24,630 nucleotides of DNA from a virus. The DNA lies in IMG/VR virus record IMGVR_UViG_3300028115_000109, positions 1 through 24,630 of that record. One strand, written 5' to 3'. The notes beneath the pieces were generated by a model. The model saw nothing but the letters and a program-made list of their open reading frames with translations, was not told where the DNA came from and ran no database searches. The first letter of the stretch is position 1. Every line of letters begins with the position of its first letter. Position numbers and translations under genes: made by a program. Of this stretch, positions 15,483-23,166 are shown piece by piece.

Positions 15483-16600
15483 GATATATAAAATTGATTA
15501 TGCAATGACTCATAACCCTTGAAGGTCAAAGATACGCTCATTTCTTCATTGATAGAGCCATTGATGCTTTCACTTATTAATCTCACATTGTAGCCCGTAA
15601 AGCTATTTATTATATTGTTTTGATCTTGAGCATCCAATATTTCTATTTCAACAGAACTTCTTGGCGCAGATTGCAATCGATCTTTTATCTCTCGAATTTC
15701 ATATTGATCAGCAATAATCGTAAAATTAATATCAGTTTCTATTGGATATTGTGTGTCAACCTGAACTGGATCTAAATTTTGCGCGATCAATTCATCACCT
15801 TGACCTTTTGGTATTGCATATACAGGTTGTAAATTTACTGTTCTAGAAAAACTAAAATCACTAACGGCATCAATATCAAAATCACTTACCTTTATCTTGA
15901 TGCTTGATTGATCTGGGTATTGTACTTCTGGTTCTTGCTCGGTTATCAAGTTCGCGTATCCATTCATAATAAATGCATCCTTGCCCAATGCCAATACATC
16001 TCCATCATCAATGGTTCTAGTTCTTGCGTTCAAACTATTGTATGTAAAATCCGATAACTTCAACGAAGCGGTATTCCATTGATCTTTCAAATTTGCTGAA
16101 CCCTCTTGATCAAGCACTTGCCCTTGAACATTTGTATAATATACATAATCTCCATCAAAAGGATAATATTCACTAGAAGTATTAACAGCATAAGGATCAA
16201 CTTTCAAAACATTACTACCAAGATTACCATATACTTTAATATCTACTTGTGTATCAGGGATTGATCCTGCAGCACAATTCACTGAATATCTAGAAACCCT
16301 TGCTTTAGTAAACCCAAACCCTTTCGTATTACTGTCGTACAAAATCGCTCCGCTAATTTCCTGTTCATCGAAATCATATTTTCCCACAGAATTTGTATTC
16401 AAAAATGGATCTTTTCCAACCATCTTTCTTGAGATGGAGAAATTTCCCTCAAGAGGGCTATTGGGAAGAGCGTCGATAAAGCCAACGCCAGCTACATTAA
16501 CAGGTTTTTCGCTGATTCCATAACTTCCATCAACATCTTGAACGCCATTCAATTTATGACCATTTATAATAACGGTTTGCTCATAATTAGAGTAACTCAT
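15479..16600 (-). CDS. Tail structural (tube/distal-tail-like) protein with inserted LGKD module
   Basis: Encodes 373 residues. The N-terminus (TVIINGHKLNGVQDVDGSYG, then FSISRKMVGKDPFLNTNSVG) has the look of tube-type structural proteins of aquatic phages. Residues 147-219 form a discrete module (WNTASLKL, LGKDAFIMNGYANL) that recurs at the C-terminus of the J-like protein and is absent from the adjacent paralogue. Removing it restores a roughly colinear match with the 305-residue protein. It starts 2 bases after the tape measure TAA. GGAGG lies 18 bases before the ATG, too far for efficient use, and GAGTG lies at 7 bases, so coupled translation is likely. Tube genes normally precede the tape measure, so a distal-tail role is at least as likely. 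Function inferred from context. Confidence 0.62.
   Translation of the reverse strand: MSYSNYEQTVIINGHKLNGVQDVDGSYGISEKPVNVAGVGFIDALPNSPLEGNFSISRKMVGKDPFLNTNSVGKYDFDEQEISGAILYDSNTKGFGFTKARVSRYSVNCAAGSIPDTQVDIKVYGNLGSNVLKVDPYAVNTSSEYYPFDGDYVYYTNVQGQVLDQEGSANLKDQWNTASLKLSDFTYNSLNARTRTIDDGDVLALGKDAFIMNGYANLITEQEPEVQYPDQSSIKIKVSDFDIDAVSDFSFSRTVNLQPVYAIPKGQGDELIAQNLDPVQVDTQYPIETDINFTIIADQYEIREIKDRLQSAPRSSVEIEILDAQDQNNIINSFTGYNVRLISESINGSINEEMSVSLTFKGYESLHNQFYIS
15944..16162 (-). repeat. LGKD module, copy in tail structural protein
   Basis: Residues 147-219. It matches residues 1541-1612 of the J-like protein in order and spacing (WNTASLKL versus WNSSSLKL; LGKDAF versus LGKDLF; GYANL versus GYFNL). 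It is bounded on both sides by sequence shared with the neighbouring paralogue, so it looks inserted. Confidence 0.78.
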
Positions 16601-16602
16601 GA

Positions 16603-19600
16603 TTAATCACTCAAAAGTCCTCCGGCCCGTTGCTCCTCAACAATAACAGCAACAACCTGCTGCTTGATTCTTTCTGCTAGATCTGCATTTTTTTGTTCAT
16701 CATTGGATCGATCCGCCGGATTTTCTCCTGAGGAGCGTTGATCTTTATCTTCTTTAGAGTTAGACCCCTTGTCCATGTTAATTGAAATACTTATGTTATT
16801 AGTATTGCCGCCAGTTGTAGAAGATTTATCAGACGAATCTATTTGAGTTACAGCTCCTCCATCATTAAATTTTCCTGCGTTTATACGATCCAGCATTGGC
16901 TTTCCTATTTGACGAGCACTGCTTGCGCGAATTACATATTCTCCTTCGCTCAACATTGCGGGAATTTGGTCGATTCCAGACTTGCCTGAGATGTGGCCGC
17001 CGCTTGCGTATTTGTTGATTTTTCCTCCTCTATAAACGAGTGCCTTTGTTCCAGATGCTAAATCAGCGCCATGTATATAGTCCATTTGAGTCATGCCTGA
17101 GGACTGCAAATAATCACCAACAGATCCTTCATCAAAACCTCCCCCCAAAAGCTCTCGATCACCCCCAAAATCAATACTATTCATCATTTGACTAACACCC
17201 ATACTTACAGCCGTACCAATCAATTGATTTATTAAAGCTCTTTTTTTTGCTTTTTTCTTCATTCTTTCCTGAAGAGCTTCTTGCCTTTTTCTGCTTTCTT
17301 CAGACATTATTTCCTGTATTTCTCTAGAGTCCTCTTGCAAACCTAGGGTTTGAGTTTGTCCGGCATAAAACATTGAAGACATGGGTTTTGATTGATATTT
17401 TCTTCCGGACTCATACACTCTAGCTCCTCCGAAATTTGCAGCCAATGCAGAACCAACCTCGCCCCCGTCATTAAATCCTGGTATTTTAAAAAATGAACCT
17501 AAAGACTTAAAAGGCGAGAATAACATCTCAAGAATTTTACTCATGAATCCGCCTCCAGCAGGATTAATTGCATCAAAAACATCTCTACTTGGCGCCTGCC
17601 CTAAAAAATTACTCCGGCCAACTCCTATCTCTGAACCAAATACCCTACGGGAAGATCTTGATGAATTTATAGCTCCTTTTATATCTGTACTATATTTTTG
17701 ACCCTGAATTGGTTTTCCAAAAATTTCTGATAGACCTTGAGATGGAGGATTTTTAAAAAAGTCCCCAACACTTCTGCCTCCATTTGAAAGTCCAGGAATA
17801 GTTCCTCCTGCATTCAAGCTATGCATGAATGCTCCACCGTATTTGTTTACTGCATCGCGACCCATCACATATTCGCCATCGGTTACCATAGCTGGTACGC
17901 CGCCACCGCGACTATAATTACGTATAGCTCCGCCACGATATTTAGCGCCAGGCATTGGAATATTGCCGACAATTTGGTTTGCTATATTTGTTAAGTATGC
18001 CCCTTGTATCGCTTGCAAGAAATTCATGGCAACATTATTCAGCACATCATCAAGATCCTCGGCTTGATTGATTGCAGCTTGCATGCCAGAAACCAACCCA
18101 TCTCTAAAATTTGTAGCAACAATAGTGCCAAGTTGATGATCTAATTCATCTGCACTTCGCCTCATTTTTTCTTGTTCTGCGGCGAATCCATATTGAAATG
18201 CTTTGGGGCCAGTTCTTTGACGGATCAATTCATCAGTTATTTGTTTTTCTGTTTTTGCTCGGTTTTTTGCTTTTTGTTCTATATCAGCGTAATCTTCTTT
18301 TAAAGAAGAAAGTTCTTGTGACGAATTTCTTAGAAATGCATTTATTTTTTGAAGATAACCAGATTGCTTTCCAACCTCTATAGCAATTTCTTTTTGATCT
18401 TCTACACTGAGATCTGCAAATCCTTGCTCGGACAAACCTTGAGCGGCAAGTTCCTTTTTAAACTCTTGCTCAAAGTCACTACCTTGCAATGTTGTAATTA
18501 ATTTTTTTGTTTGCCCAAATTCAGCTTTTCTTTCAGAATCATATCTAGCAGCCGCAGCAGTATTAATAGCTTTATTGTATGCGTTTTGAGCTTTTTCCGT
18601 CTCTGTCATCAGATGTCCCCTCGTTCTAAGCTCGAAATCATATTGATTATTCATTTCCGCAAGCAGATTACTTGAAACACGCATATCTTTATTAAATTTG
18701 TCTTGAGCGGAAAGTAAAACTTTTTCTTTATTTAAGCGAAGAATTATTGCGTCGTTTTCTTGCTTTCTGAGCATTTCTTGATCCTGCAATCGGTTAGCTA
18801 TTTCTGAAAAAAGCAGCTCTATTTCTTGGGGTGTTTTGCTTTGTAATCCTGAAAGAATAGTTTTGCCACTAACCTGCTCTTCTCCAAATAATTCTTTAAA
18901 TATCTTACCTCCTGAAAACATTTTATCTTCAGAACCTCTAAAGGCTTTAGATAGTATTTCTTTTTGAGATCGAGTCCTTCCTAGAAATTCCATAGTTTTT
19001 GCGCCGACAGCCTCTGGGTTTTTTTCTTGAAAGTCTCGCAAAGTTTTTACATCAGCACCACCTACTTTATAAATTATGTCTTCTTCTTGTTGATTCAGGT
19101 CCTGTATTCTTTTACTTATTCCCGCCTTTATACCTTCATAATCTTGTTCAGATAAGCTTCCAGACATTCGATCAGAAAGAATTGAAAACATTTTCGAGCT
19201 TAATGCTTGTCGTTGTTTTTGTATGTTAGAAGTCCCTTCTTCAACCATTAATGATTTAACAGCCTGAGTTCTTACGGTTTTTAAATGCTGTTGGACAGAA
19301 GGTAAATCCCTATATGATTCTTCAGCTGTATAACTTTTCCCTTCTTTGATTTTTTTTAGAACTTCCTCTGGTGCAGAAAATTTAAACATCATATCCGAGA
19401 ATGCTTCTCCTGGCTTAGGGCTATATCCTGAAAAATATCGCCCCCCCACTTCTGTTGCTGGTTTCAAAGCAATATCACTTAAGCCAGATTCGATAAAACC
19501 TCTTATGCTTTGATCAAATTTGCCAGACGTTGCTTGTCGCCTTGCTCGAGCTTCGTCTTCTATAGCTTTGTTAGACTCGTTTAGGCTTGATACTAATCCC

Positions 19601-22600
19601 CCCAACGCTCCAACCGCGGCACCAATTGCAGTACCCCAACCAGGAAACATCATACCCACAGCTGCACCTGTTGCAGCACCACTCATCATTCCTGATGCAA
19701 TACCTCCTGCAGAACCAGGCTTATCTGCTCCAGGAATAAATCCAGCAAGCATTGGAAGTCCCATCATCAAGCCCATACCGCCCATTCCTTGGTTCATATT
19801 TTTAATTCCTCCAACCAATTTAGCTCCAAGCGTTTTCCTTTTTGCGGTATTAGCTGCAACTTGTGTTGTGTTAGACTGAGAAGCTATGGTGTTTGCTTGT
19901 TGTGACACTGTGTTTCTTGTTGTAGAGGTGGTGTTTTTTTGTTTTTCTGTGGTATTTTGTTTTGTGATTTTATCTGCCTTATCTAGTCCACTCTTACTCA
20001 ATTCAATAGATTTGCCATTTTTCTTTTGTTTTTTAATGGTTTCATCTATTTGTTTTCTATAATCTTCCTCTGAATACATTGAAGCATCAATACTTTGAAT
20101 TTGCTCGTTTATTTTTCTAGCGAGAGCTTTTCTTTCGTCATTATTTCCAGCGTCTTTACCTATATCTCCGGCTGTAAAACCTTCTGCATAATTCGGCACA
20201 AATCCATTCGCACCAAACACATCGCGCAAACCATTTGGCTCATCATGTGTATTGGTTACGCCGAGGCCGAGAGGATTACTTTTGTTTATGAGTGCGCCGT
20301 GTGAGCCCACACGAATTTGTGAAACTGGAACACCAGCCGCTTTTTCTCGGCCTATTGCATCAGATAATGGATCGGCGAAGTTGGGGATGTGGCCGTATGC
20401 TCGAGCTTTGGAGTAAAAATCGTTTTTTAATCTTTCTAAATTTCCGTATTTACCTTTTGGCCAACTCGCAAAAGTCCTCTTGCTGTTCTGTGCCGGAACC
20501 AGAGGGTCTCCTTCTTGCCCTCTTTTGTTAATATAGTCTTGAAGCTCAGAAGTATAACCCAGGCTTGCTAAATTTTTTTGAGAAACTTGACCCTTAGGAG
20601 CAAAGGCCATTGCTTTTGCTCCTCCTATACCCTCATAACTATCAATCCTGTAGAATTTTTCTGCGGCAGATTTAAGATGGGCTGCATCACCACCACTTCC
20701 TAGCGCTATTTTAGCTTCAGCCCCAAGACTTCCAAGCGGTCCAGCCCCAAATAAATCCCACAATGCATCTCTGCCAGGCCTAGGAATATCTAACAATGCA
20801 TTTCCTGGAGGGTCTACGCCGTAAGCTTCCTTAGCAACTCCTTTCTGAACTGACATGATAATTTTTTCAAAAATTTTACCAGAAGCAACTGCTACATCTG
20901 AAGATGTTATTACGCTGGGAATACTAGGCATCTTAAACAGCGAATTAACAAGTTGATTCGAAGTTTTTTGCGCTTGCTTAATTAGGTCTCCCTGTATTTT
21001 ATTTTTAATTTTAGGATCATTAGCTTCTCGCTCTTTATCATCTTTACCAATAGTAAAATATGGAACATTCACAGCCTTCATCCCGGTTTTTTTTGTAGCG
21101 CTAAATTTTTTATCTCCGCTTTTTGCACTGGGGTTTATATAAATTATATTTTTCTTTCTGTCTGGACCAGTATATCCACCGCCATCTTGAGCAGAACCAG
21201 CAAATAATACCATTTTACTATCCGCATTATATGTTTGCGCAAAATTCGGTATATATCCCCCCGCAGCATATGGATCGAATCCATGTATACTACCAAATGC
21301 TTGTTGATAATTTTTTCCAGCTTTGCTGGATTGTGGGGGCATGATTGCGGGCTGTTTAAAGCCTGCGAAATTTTTGACTGTTTCTGCGCTGTTGTATATG
21401 ACTGGGCCTTCGCCAGGCATGTTCATACTACGAATTGTTCCAGCAGCATATCCTCCTCGTGCAGCTTGTGCGCGCTCGGGGTCTGCATAATTTGGAATAT
21501 GACCTGAAGCTCTTCGCCTTCCTTGTGTTAAATTTGGGCCAAATCCCTGTCGATACAAAGTACTTGCGGCTTGTTTGCTTACTACATTTAACGCGTTCGC
21601 TTCTGCAACTTGAGCTTTGAGTAAACCAAGTATGATTTTTTCCTTTTCGGTGCGACTGATATCGGTACGCAACATTTCTTTATTGAGAGCTGCGTTTTGA
21701 CCAAACAATGTTACCAAGCTTGTTTGTATGGCTTTTTGTTTTTGAGCTTCGCTTGTTGTTCCAACCAAAGAAGTTAAACTTTCTTTTGTGAATTTAGCTG
21801 CTTGACCTAAAAGTTTAAAAAACACTGCTGTAAGCATAACCAATCCTGGTCCAGTCAGCACATTACCTATGCCTTTGAGTAATCCTGTGGCGAATTTGCC
21901 TCCAGCGCTTTCTCCATCTCCAAGAGCGCCTCCTATTCCCTCAGCAAAGCTTTTGACTGTGTTCAATATTTTCTCCATTCCAGGAGCAAGCATGATTTCG
22001 CCAATTTGCGCGCTAACTTGCTTGATAGCCAATCCTGTTTCAGTGGCCATTGCACTCATGGTATTTCGAAGCTGCTCATTTTTTTGAATAGATTCATCTG
22101 TGGCTGCAGCAGATATTCTTGAAGCTTCAGCCAGAATACCATTTTGCTTGGCCGCATCACTCAAAACAGCTTTTAAAATGTTGATCTGAAAAACTCCACC
22201 AACAGTTTGAGCAATCTGAGCTTTTTGCGCCGCAGATAAGGTATCAAATGTATTCGCAAGATCACTAAGTATCGTCTTGGCGCCCAAAACATTTCCCTCT
22301 ATATCCCTTACAGCTATGCCAAGACTTTCTAATTGGTTCAATGTATCGGTTCTGCCAATACGAGTGAAAATTGTTTTCAATGAGTTTCCGATTACTGCAC
22401 CACCACGAGCAGTTTTTTGTTGAGCCGCCGTAACAATACCTACAAATTCATCAATATCAACTCCCGCACTCAAAGCAGACTGTCCAGCTCTTGAGATGGC
22501 TTGAGCAAAGTCTTCGGCGCTAACCGCAAACTTAACATCAACCGCAGCAAACTTACTAACAAGCTGAGTGGTATCTTTTATTTGACTACCGTATGTGTTC

Positions 22601-23127
22601 ATTGCGGCAGTCAAGGCTTTTACAGCTTCAGCTGAATCCATGCCTGTCAAACGGGTCAAGATCAGAGCATCTTTGGTTCTCTTTAAAGATTCCTCAACGC
22701 TCAAGCCTTGACGAGCATATTCTGTTGCAGCTTGAGCGGCAACATTGAATGCTGCACCAGCTTCTTTTGCTACTTTAAAAAGGCCATCTCCAAATTTATC
22801 CAAGTTTTGAGTGCTTAAGCCCATCACAACATTGATATCGGCCATAGCTTTTTCGACCTCAACCATATTGCGAACCATGCCTTTAAATGCATCAGCTACT
22901 CCATTGATTATGGCCATACTAGCACCGAACGCAAGAATACGAGCATTAGCAGCCTCCATCGATTTGGTAAACTCATCAGCACCCCGTTTCATGTTGCCAA
23001 GAGGCTGAGTTGCACCCTTGTCATCAATGGTTATTTTGATGGGCGTACGGCGAATTCTATTTACAGCCGCTTGTACCGCCGCTTCAAGCGGCTTAGTATT
23101 ACCATGTACGTCAAGATCAATAGCCAT
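16603..23127 (-). CDS. Tape measure protein with IPNFA motifs and an embedded nuclease-like segment
   Basis: Encodes 2174 residues. The TMP sets tail length, fills the tube and enters the cell envelope at infection. Residues about 55-330 match the TP901-1-type tape measure N-terminal domain (EVEKAMADINVVMG, AAQAATEYARQGLS, AQAISRAGQSALSAGV). Four IPNFA-type motifs lie at 542-548, 624-630, 912-918 and 975-981. Residues 749-870 have a PD-(D/E)XK-like pattern. An Asn/Thr-rich linker (1051-1096) precedes hydrophobic Gly/Ala-rich segments (1110-1183), then long charged helices (1185-1660). Two Gly-rich GEYV repeats lie near the C-terminus (1730-1784 and 2032-2093). At 0.15 nm per helical residue the upper bound is about 320 nm of tail; globular inserts reduce this. 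Two tandem AAGGA sites precede the ATG. Coding G+C is higher than in the tip genes. Confidence 0.93.
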   Translation of the reverse strand: MAIDLDVHGNTKPLEAAVQAAVNRIRRTPIKITIDDKGATQPLGNMKRGADEFTKSMEAANARILAFGASMAIINGVADAFKGMVRNMVEVEKAMADINVVMGLSTQNLDKFGDGLFKVAKEAGAAFNVAAQAATEYARQGLSVEESLKRTKDALILTRLTGMDSAEAVKALTAAMNTYGSQIKDTTQLVSKFAAVDVKFAVSAEDFAQAISRAGQSALSAGVDIDEFVGIVTAAQQKTARGGAVIGNSLKTIFTRIGRTDTLNQLESLGIAVRDIEGNVLGAKTILSDLANTFDTLSAAQKAQIAQTVGGVFQINILKAVLSDAAKQNGILAEASRISAAATDESIQKNEQLRNTMSAMATETGLAIKQVSAQIGEIMLAPGMEKILNTVKSFAEGIGGALGDGESAGGKFATGLLKGIGNVLTGPGLVMLTAVFFKLLGQAAKFTKESLTSLVGTTSEAQKQKAIQTSLVTLFGQNAALNKEMLRTDISRTEKEKIILGLLKAQVAEANALNVVSKQAASTLYRQGFGPNLTQGRRRASGHIPNYADPERAQAARGGYAAGTIRSMNMPGEGPVIYNSAETVKNFAGFKQPAIMPPQSSKAGKNYQQAFGSIHGFDPYAAGGYIPNFAQTYNADSKMVLFAGSAQDGGGYTGPDRKKNIIYINPSAKSGDKKFSATKKTGMKAVNVPYFTIGKDDKEREANDPKIKNKIQGDLIKQAQKTSNQLVNSLFKMPSIPSVITSSDVAVASGKIFEKIIMSVQKGVAKEAYGVDPPGNALLDIPRPGRDALWDLFGAGPLGSLGAEAKIALGSGGDAAHLKSAAEKFYRIDSYEGIGGAKAMAFAPKGQVSQKNLASLGYTSELQDYINKRGQEGDPLVPAQNSKRTFASWPKGKYGNLERLKNDFYSKARAYGHIPNFADPLSDAIGREKAAGVPVSQIRVGSHGALINKSNPLGLGVTNTHDEPNGLRDVFGANGFVPNYAEGFTAGDIGKDAGNNDERKALARKINEQIQSIDASMYSEEDYRKQIDETIKKQKKNGKSIELSKSGLDKADKITKQNTTEKQKNTTSTTRNTVSQQANTIASQSNTTQVAANTAKRKTLGAKLVGGIKNMNQGMGGMGLMMGLPMLAGFIPGADKPGSAGGIASGMMSGAATGAAVGMMFPGWGTAIGAAVGALGGLVSSLNESNKAIEDEARARRQATSGKFDQSIRGFIESGLSDIALKPATEVGGRYFSGYSPKPGEAFSDMMFKFSAPEEVLKKIKEGKSYTAEESYRDLPSVQQHLKTVRTQAVKSLMVEEGTSNIQKQRQALSSKMFSILSDRMSGSLSEQDYEGIKAGISKRIQDLNQQEEDIIYKVGGADVKTLRDFQEKNPEAVGAKTMEFLGRTRSQKEILSKAFRGSEDKMFSGGKIFKELFGEEQVSGKTILSGLQSKTPQEIELLFSEIANRLQDQEMLRKQENDAIILRLNKEKVLLSAQDKFNKDMRVSSNLLAEMNNQYDFELRTRGHLMTETEKAQNAYNKAINTAAAARYDSERKAEFGQTKKLITTLQGSDFEQEFKKELAAQGLSEQGFADLSVEDQKEIAIEVGKQSGYLQKINAFLRNSSQELSSLKEDYADIEQKAKNRAKTEKQITDELIRQRTGPKAFQYGFAAEQEKMRRSADELDHQLGTIVATNFRDGLVSGMQAAINQAEDLDDVLNNVAMNFLQAIQGAYLTNIANQIVGNIPMPGAKYRGGAIRNYSRGGGVPAMVTDGEYVMGRDAVNKYGGAFMHSLNAGGTIPGLSNGGRSVGDFFKNPPSQGLSEIFGKPIQGQKYSTDIKGAINSSRSSRRVFGSEIGVGRSNFLGQAPSRDVFDAINPAGGGFMSKILEMLFSPFKSLGSFFKIPGFNDGGEVGSALAANFGGARVYESGRKYQSKPMSSMFYAGQTQTLGLQEDSREIQEIMSEESRKRQEALQERMKKKAKKRALINQLIGTAVSMGVSQMMNSIDFGGDRELLGGGFDEGSVGDYLQSSGMTQMDYIHGADLASGTKALVYRGGKINKYASGGHISGKSGIDQIPAMLSEGEYVIRASSARQIGKPMLDRINAGKFNDGGAVTQIDSSDKSSTTGGNTNNISISINMDKGSNSKEDKDQRSSGENPADRSNDEQKNADLAERIKQQVVAVIVEEQRAGGLLSD
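16849..17034 (-). repeat. TMP Gly-rich GEYV repeat, C-terminal copy
   Basis: Residues 2032-2093: YRGGKINKYASGGHISGKSG, IDQIPAMLSEGEYVI, then an Ile-Asn-Ala-Gly and Asn-Asp-Gly-Gly end. This is the well-known tape measure C-terminal repeat ('GG..sG.DtiPamLs.GEyVi....G...l..iN.G'). Confidence 0.85.
17776..17940 (-). repeat. TMP Gly-rich GEYV repeat, first copy
   Basis: Residues 1730-1784: YRGGAIRNYSRGGGVPAMVT, DGEYVMGRDAVNKYGG, SLNAGG. It aligns with the copy at 16849-17034. Its coding line is about 53% G+C by hand count, above its surroundings, partly because of Gly and Ala codons. Confidence 0.85.
19579..19800 (-). other. TMP hydrophobic Gly/Ala-rich segments
   Basis: Residues 1110-1183 include GLMMGLPMLAGFIPG and AATGAAVGMMFPGWGTAIGA followed by AVGALGGLVSS, with Gly or Ala at regular steps. 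Such stretches in tape measures are thought to enter the host inner membrane during DNA delivery. Insertion is inferred. Confidence 0.6.
20185..20205 (-). repeat. IPNFA-type motif 4 (GFVPNYA)
   Basis: TMP residues 975-981. It closes a ~70-residue unit that begins at motif 3 and contains AAGVPVSQIRVGSHGA and NPLGLGVTNTHDEPNGL. Confidence 0.8.
20374..20394 (-). repeat. IPNFA-type motif 3 (GHIPNFA)
   Basis: TMP residues 912-918. Codons from Tyr911 to Ala918 all end in C (TAC GGC CAC ATC CCC AAC), which is unlike the three other copies and the surrounding AT-rich coding. Confidence 0.85.
20518..20883 (-). other. Candidate PD-(D/E)XK nuclease-like segment inside the TMP
   Basis: TMP residues 749-870. 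A helix with Glu (SGKIFEKII, E754) is followed by a loop NALLDIP (D780), then RDALWDLFG (D787, D791), then the strand-like LGAEAKIAL (E804-x-K806), then a helical stretch AAHLKSAAEKFYR. The order Glu ... Asp ... ExK fits the restriction endonuclease-like core. IPNFA motifs lie at a distance on both sides (2 and 3). Enzymatic activity is a hypothesis; it may also be a catalytically dead structural insert. Confidence 0.4.
21238..21258 (-). repeat. IPNFA-type motif 2 (GYIPNFA)
   Basis: TMP residues 624-630. It closes the unit that starts at motif 1 and contains AAGTIRSMNMPGEGPVIYNS and a QPAIMPPQSSKAG stretch. It opens the region leading to the nuclease-like segment. Confidence 0.85.
21484..21504 (-). 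repeat. IPNFA-type motif 1 (GHIPNYA)
   Basis: TMP residues 542-548, right after the conserved N-terminal part and a basic GRRRAS stretch. Codons here end mostly in A or T, unlike motif 3. Confidence 0.85.
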
Positions 23128-23130
23128 ATT

Positions 23131-23150
23131 TCCTTATTCCTTAGATAAGG
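23131..23150 (-). promoter_or_regulatory. Tandem Shine-Dalgarno and small inverted repeat before the tape measure gene
   Basis: The minus strand reads AAGGAATAAGGAAATATG, with two AAGGA sites, one 10 and one 3 bases from the ATG. Arms CCTTAT and ATAAGG (23145-23150 and 23132-23137) can pair around a 7-base loop. One site then lies in the loop and the other in the stem. The pairing is short, so an effect on translation is only a possibility. Confidence 0.4.
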
Positions 23151-23166
23151 TAAATATACACCAAAA

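Noticed and set aside
19520-19879. Plus-strand frame of 119 codons with a Pro/Ala-rich product
   Set aside because: It is the reverse strand of the Gly/Ala-rich hydrophobic part of the tape measure gene; Pro- and Ala-rich content is what an antisense frame of Gly/Ala codons gives. No similarity and no ribosome site of note.
16603-23127. Reading the tape measure as a stand-alone toxin or defence protein because of the nuclease-like segment
   Set aside because: The TP901-type N-terminus, hydrophobic segments, GEYV repeats and neighbours make it a tape measure; the nuclease-like part is one insert among several.
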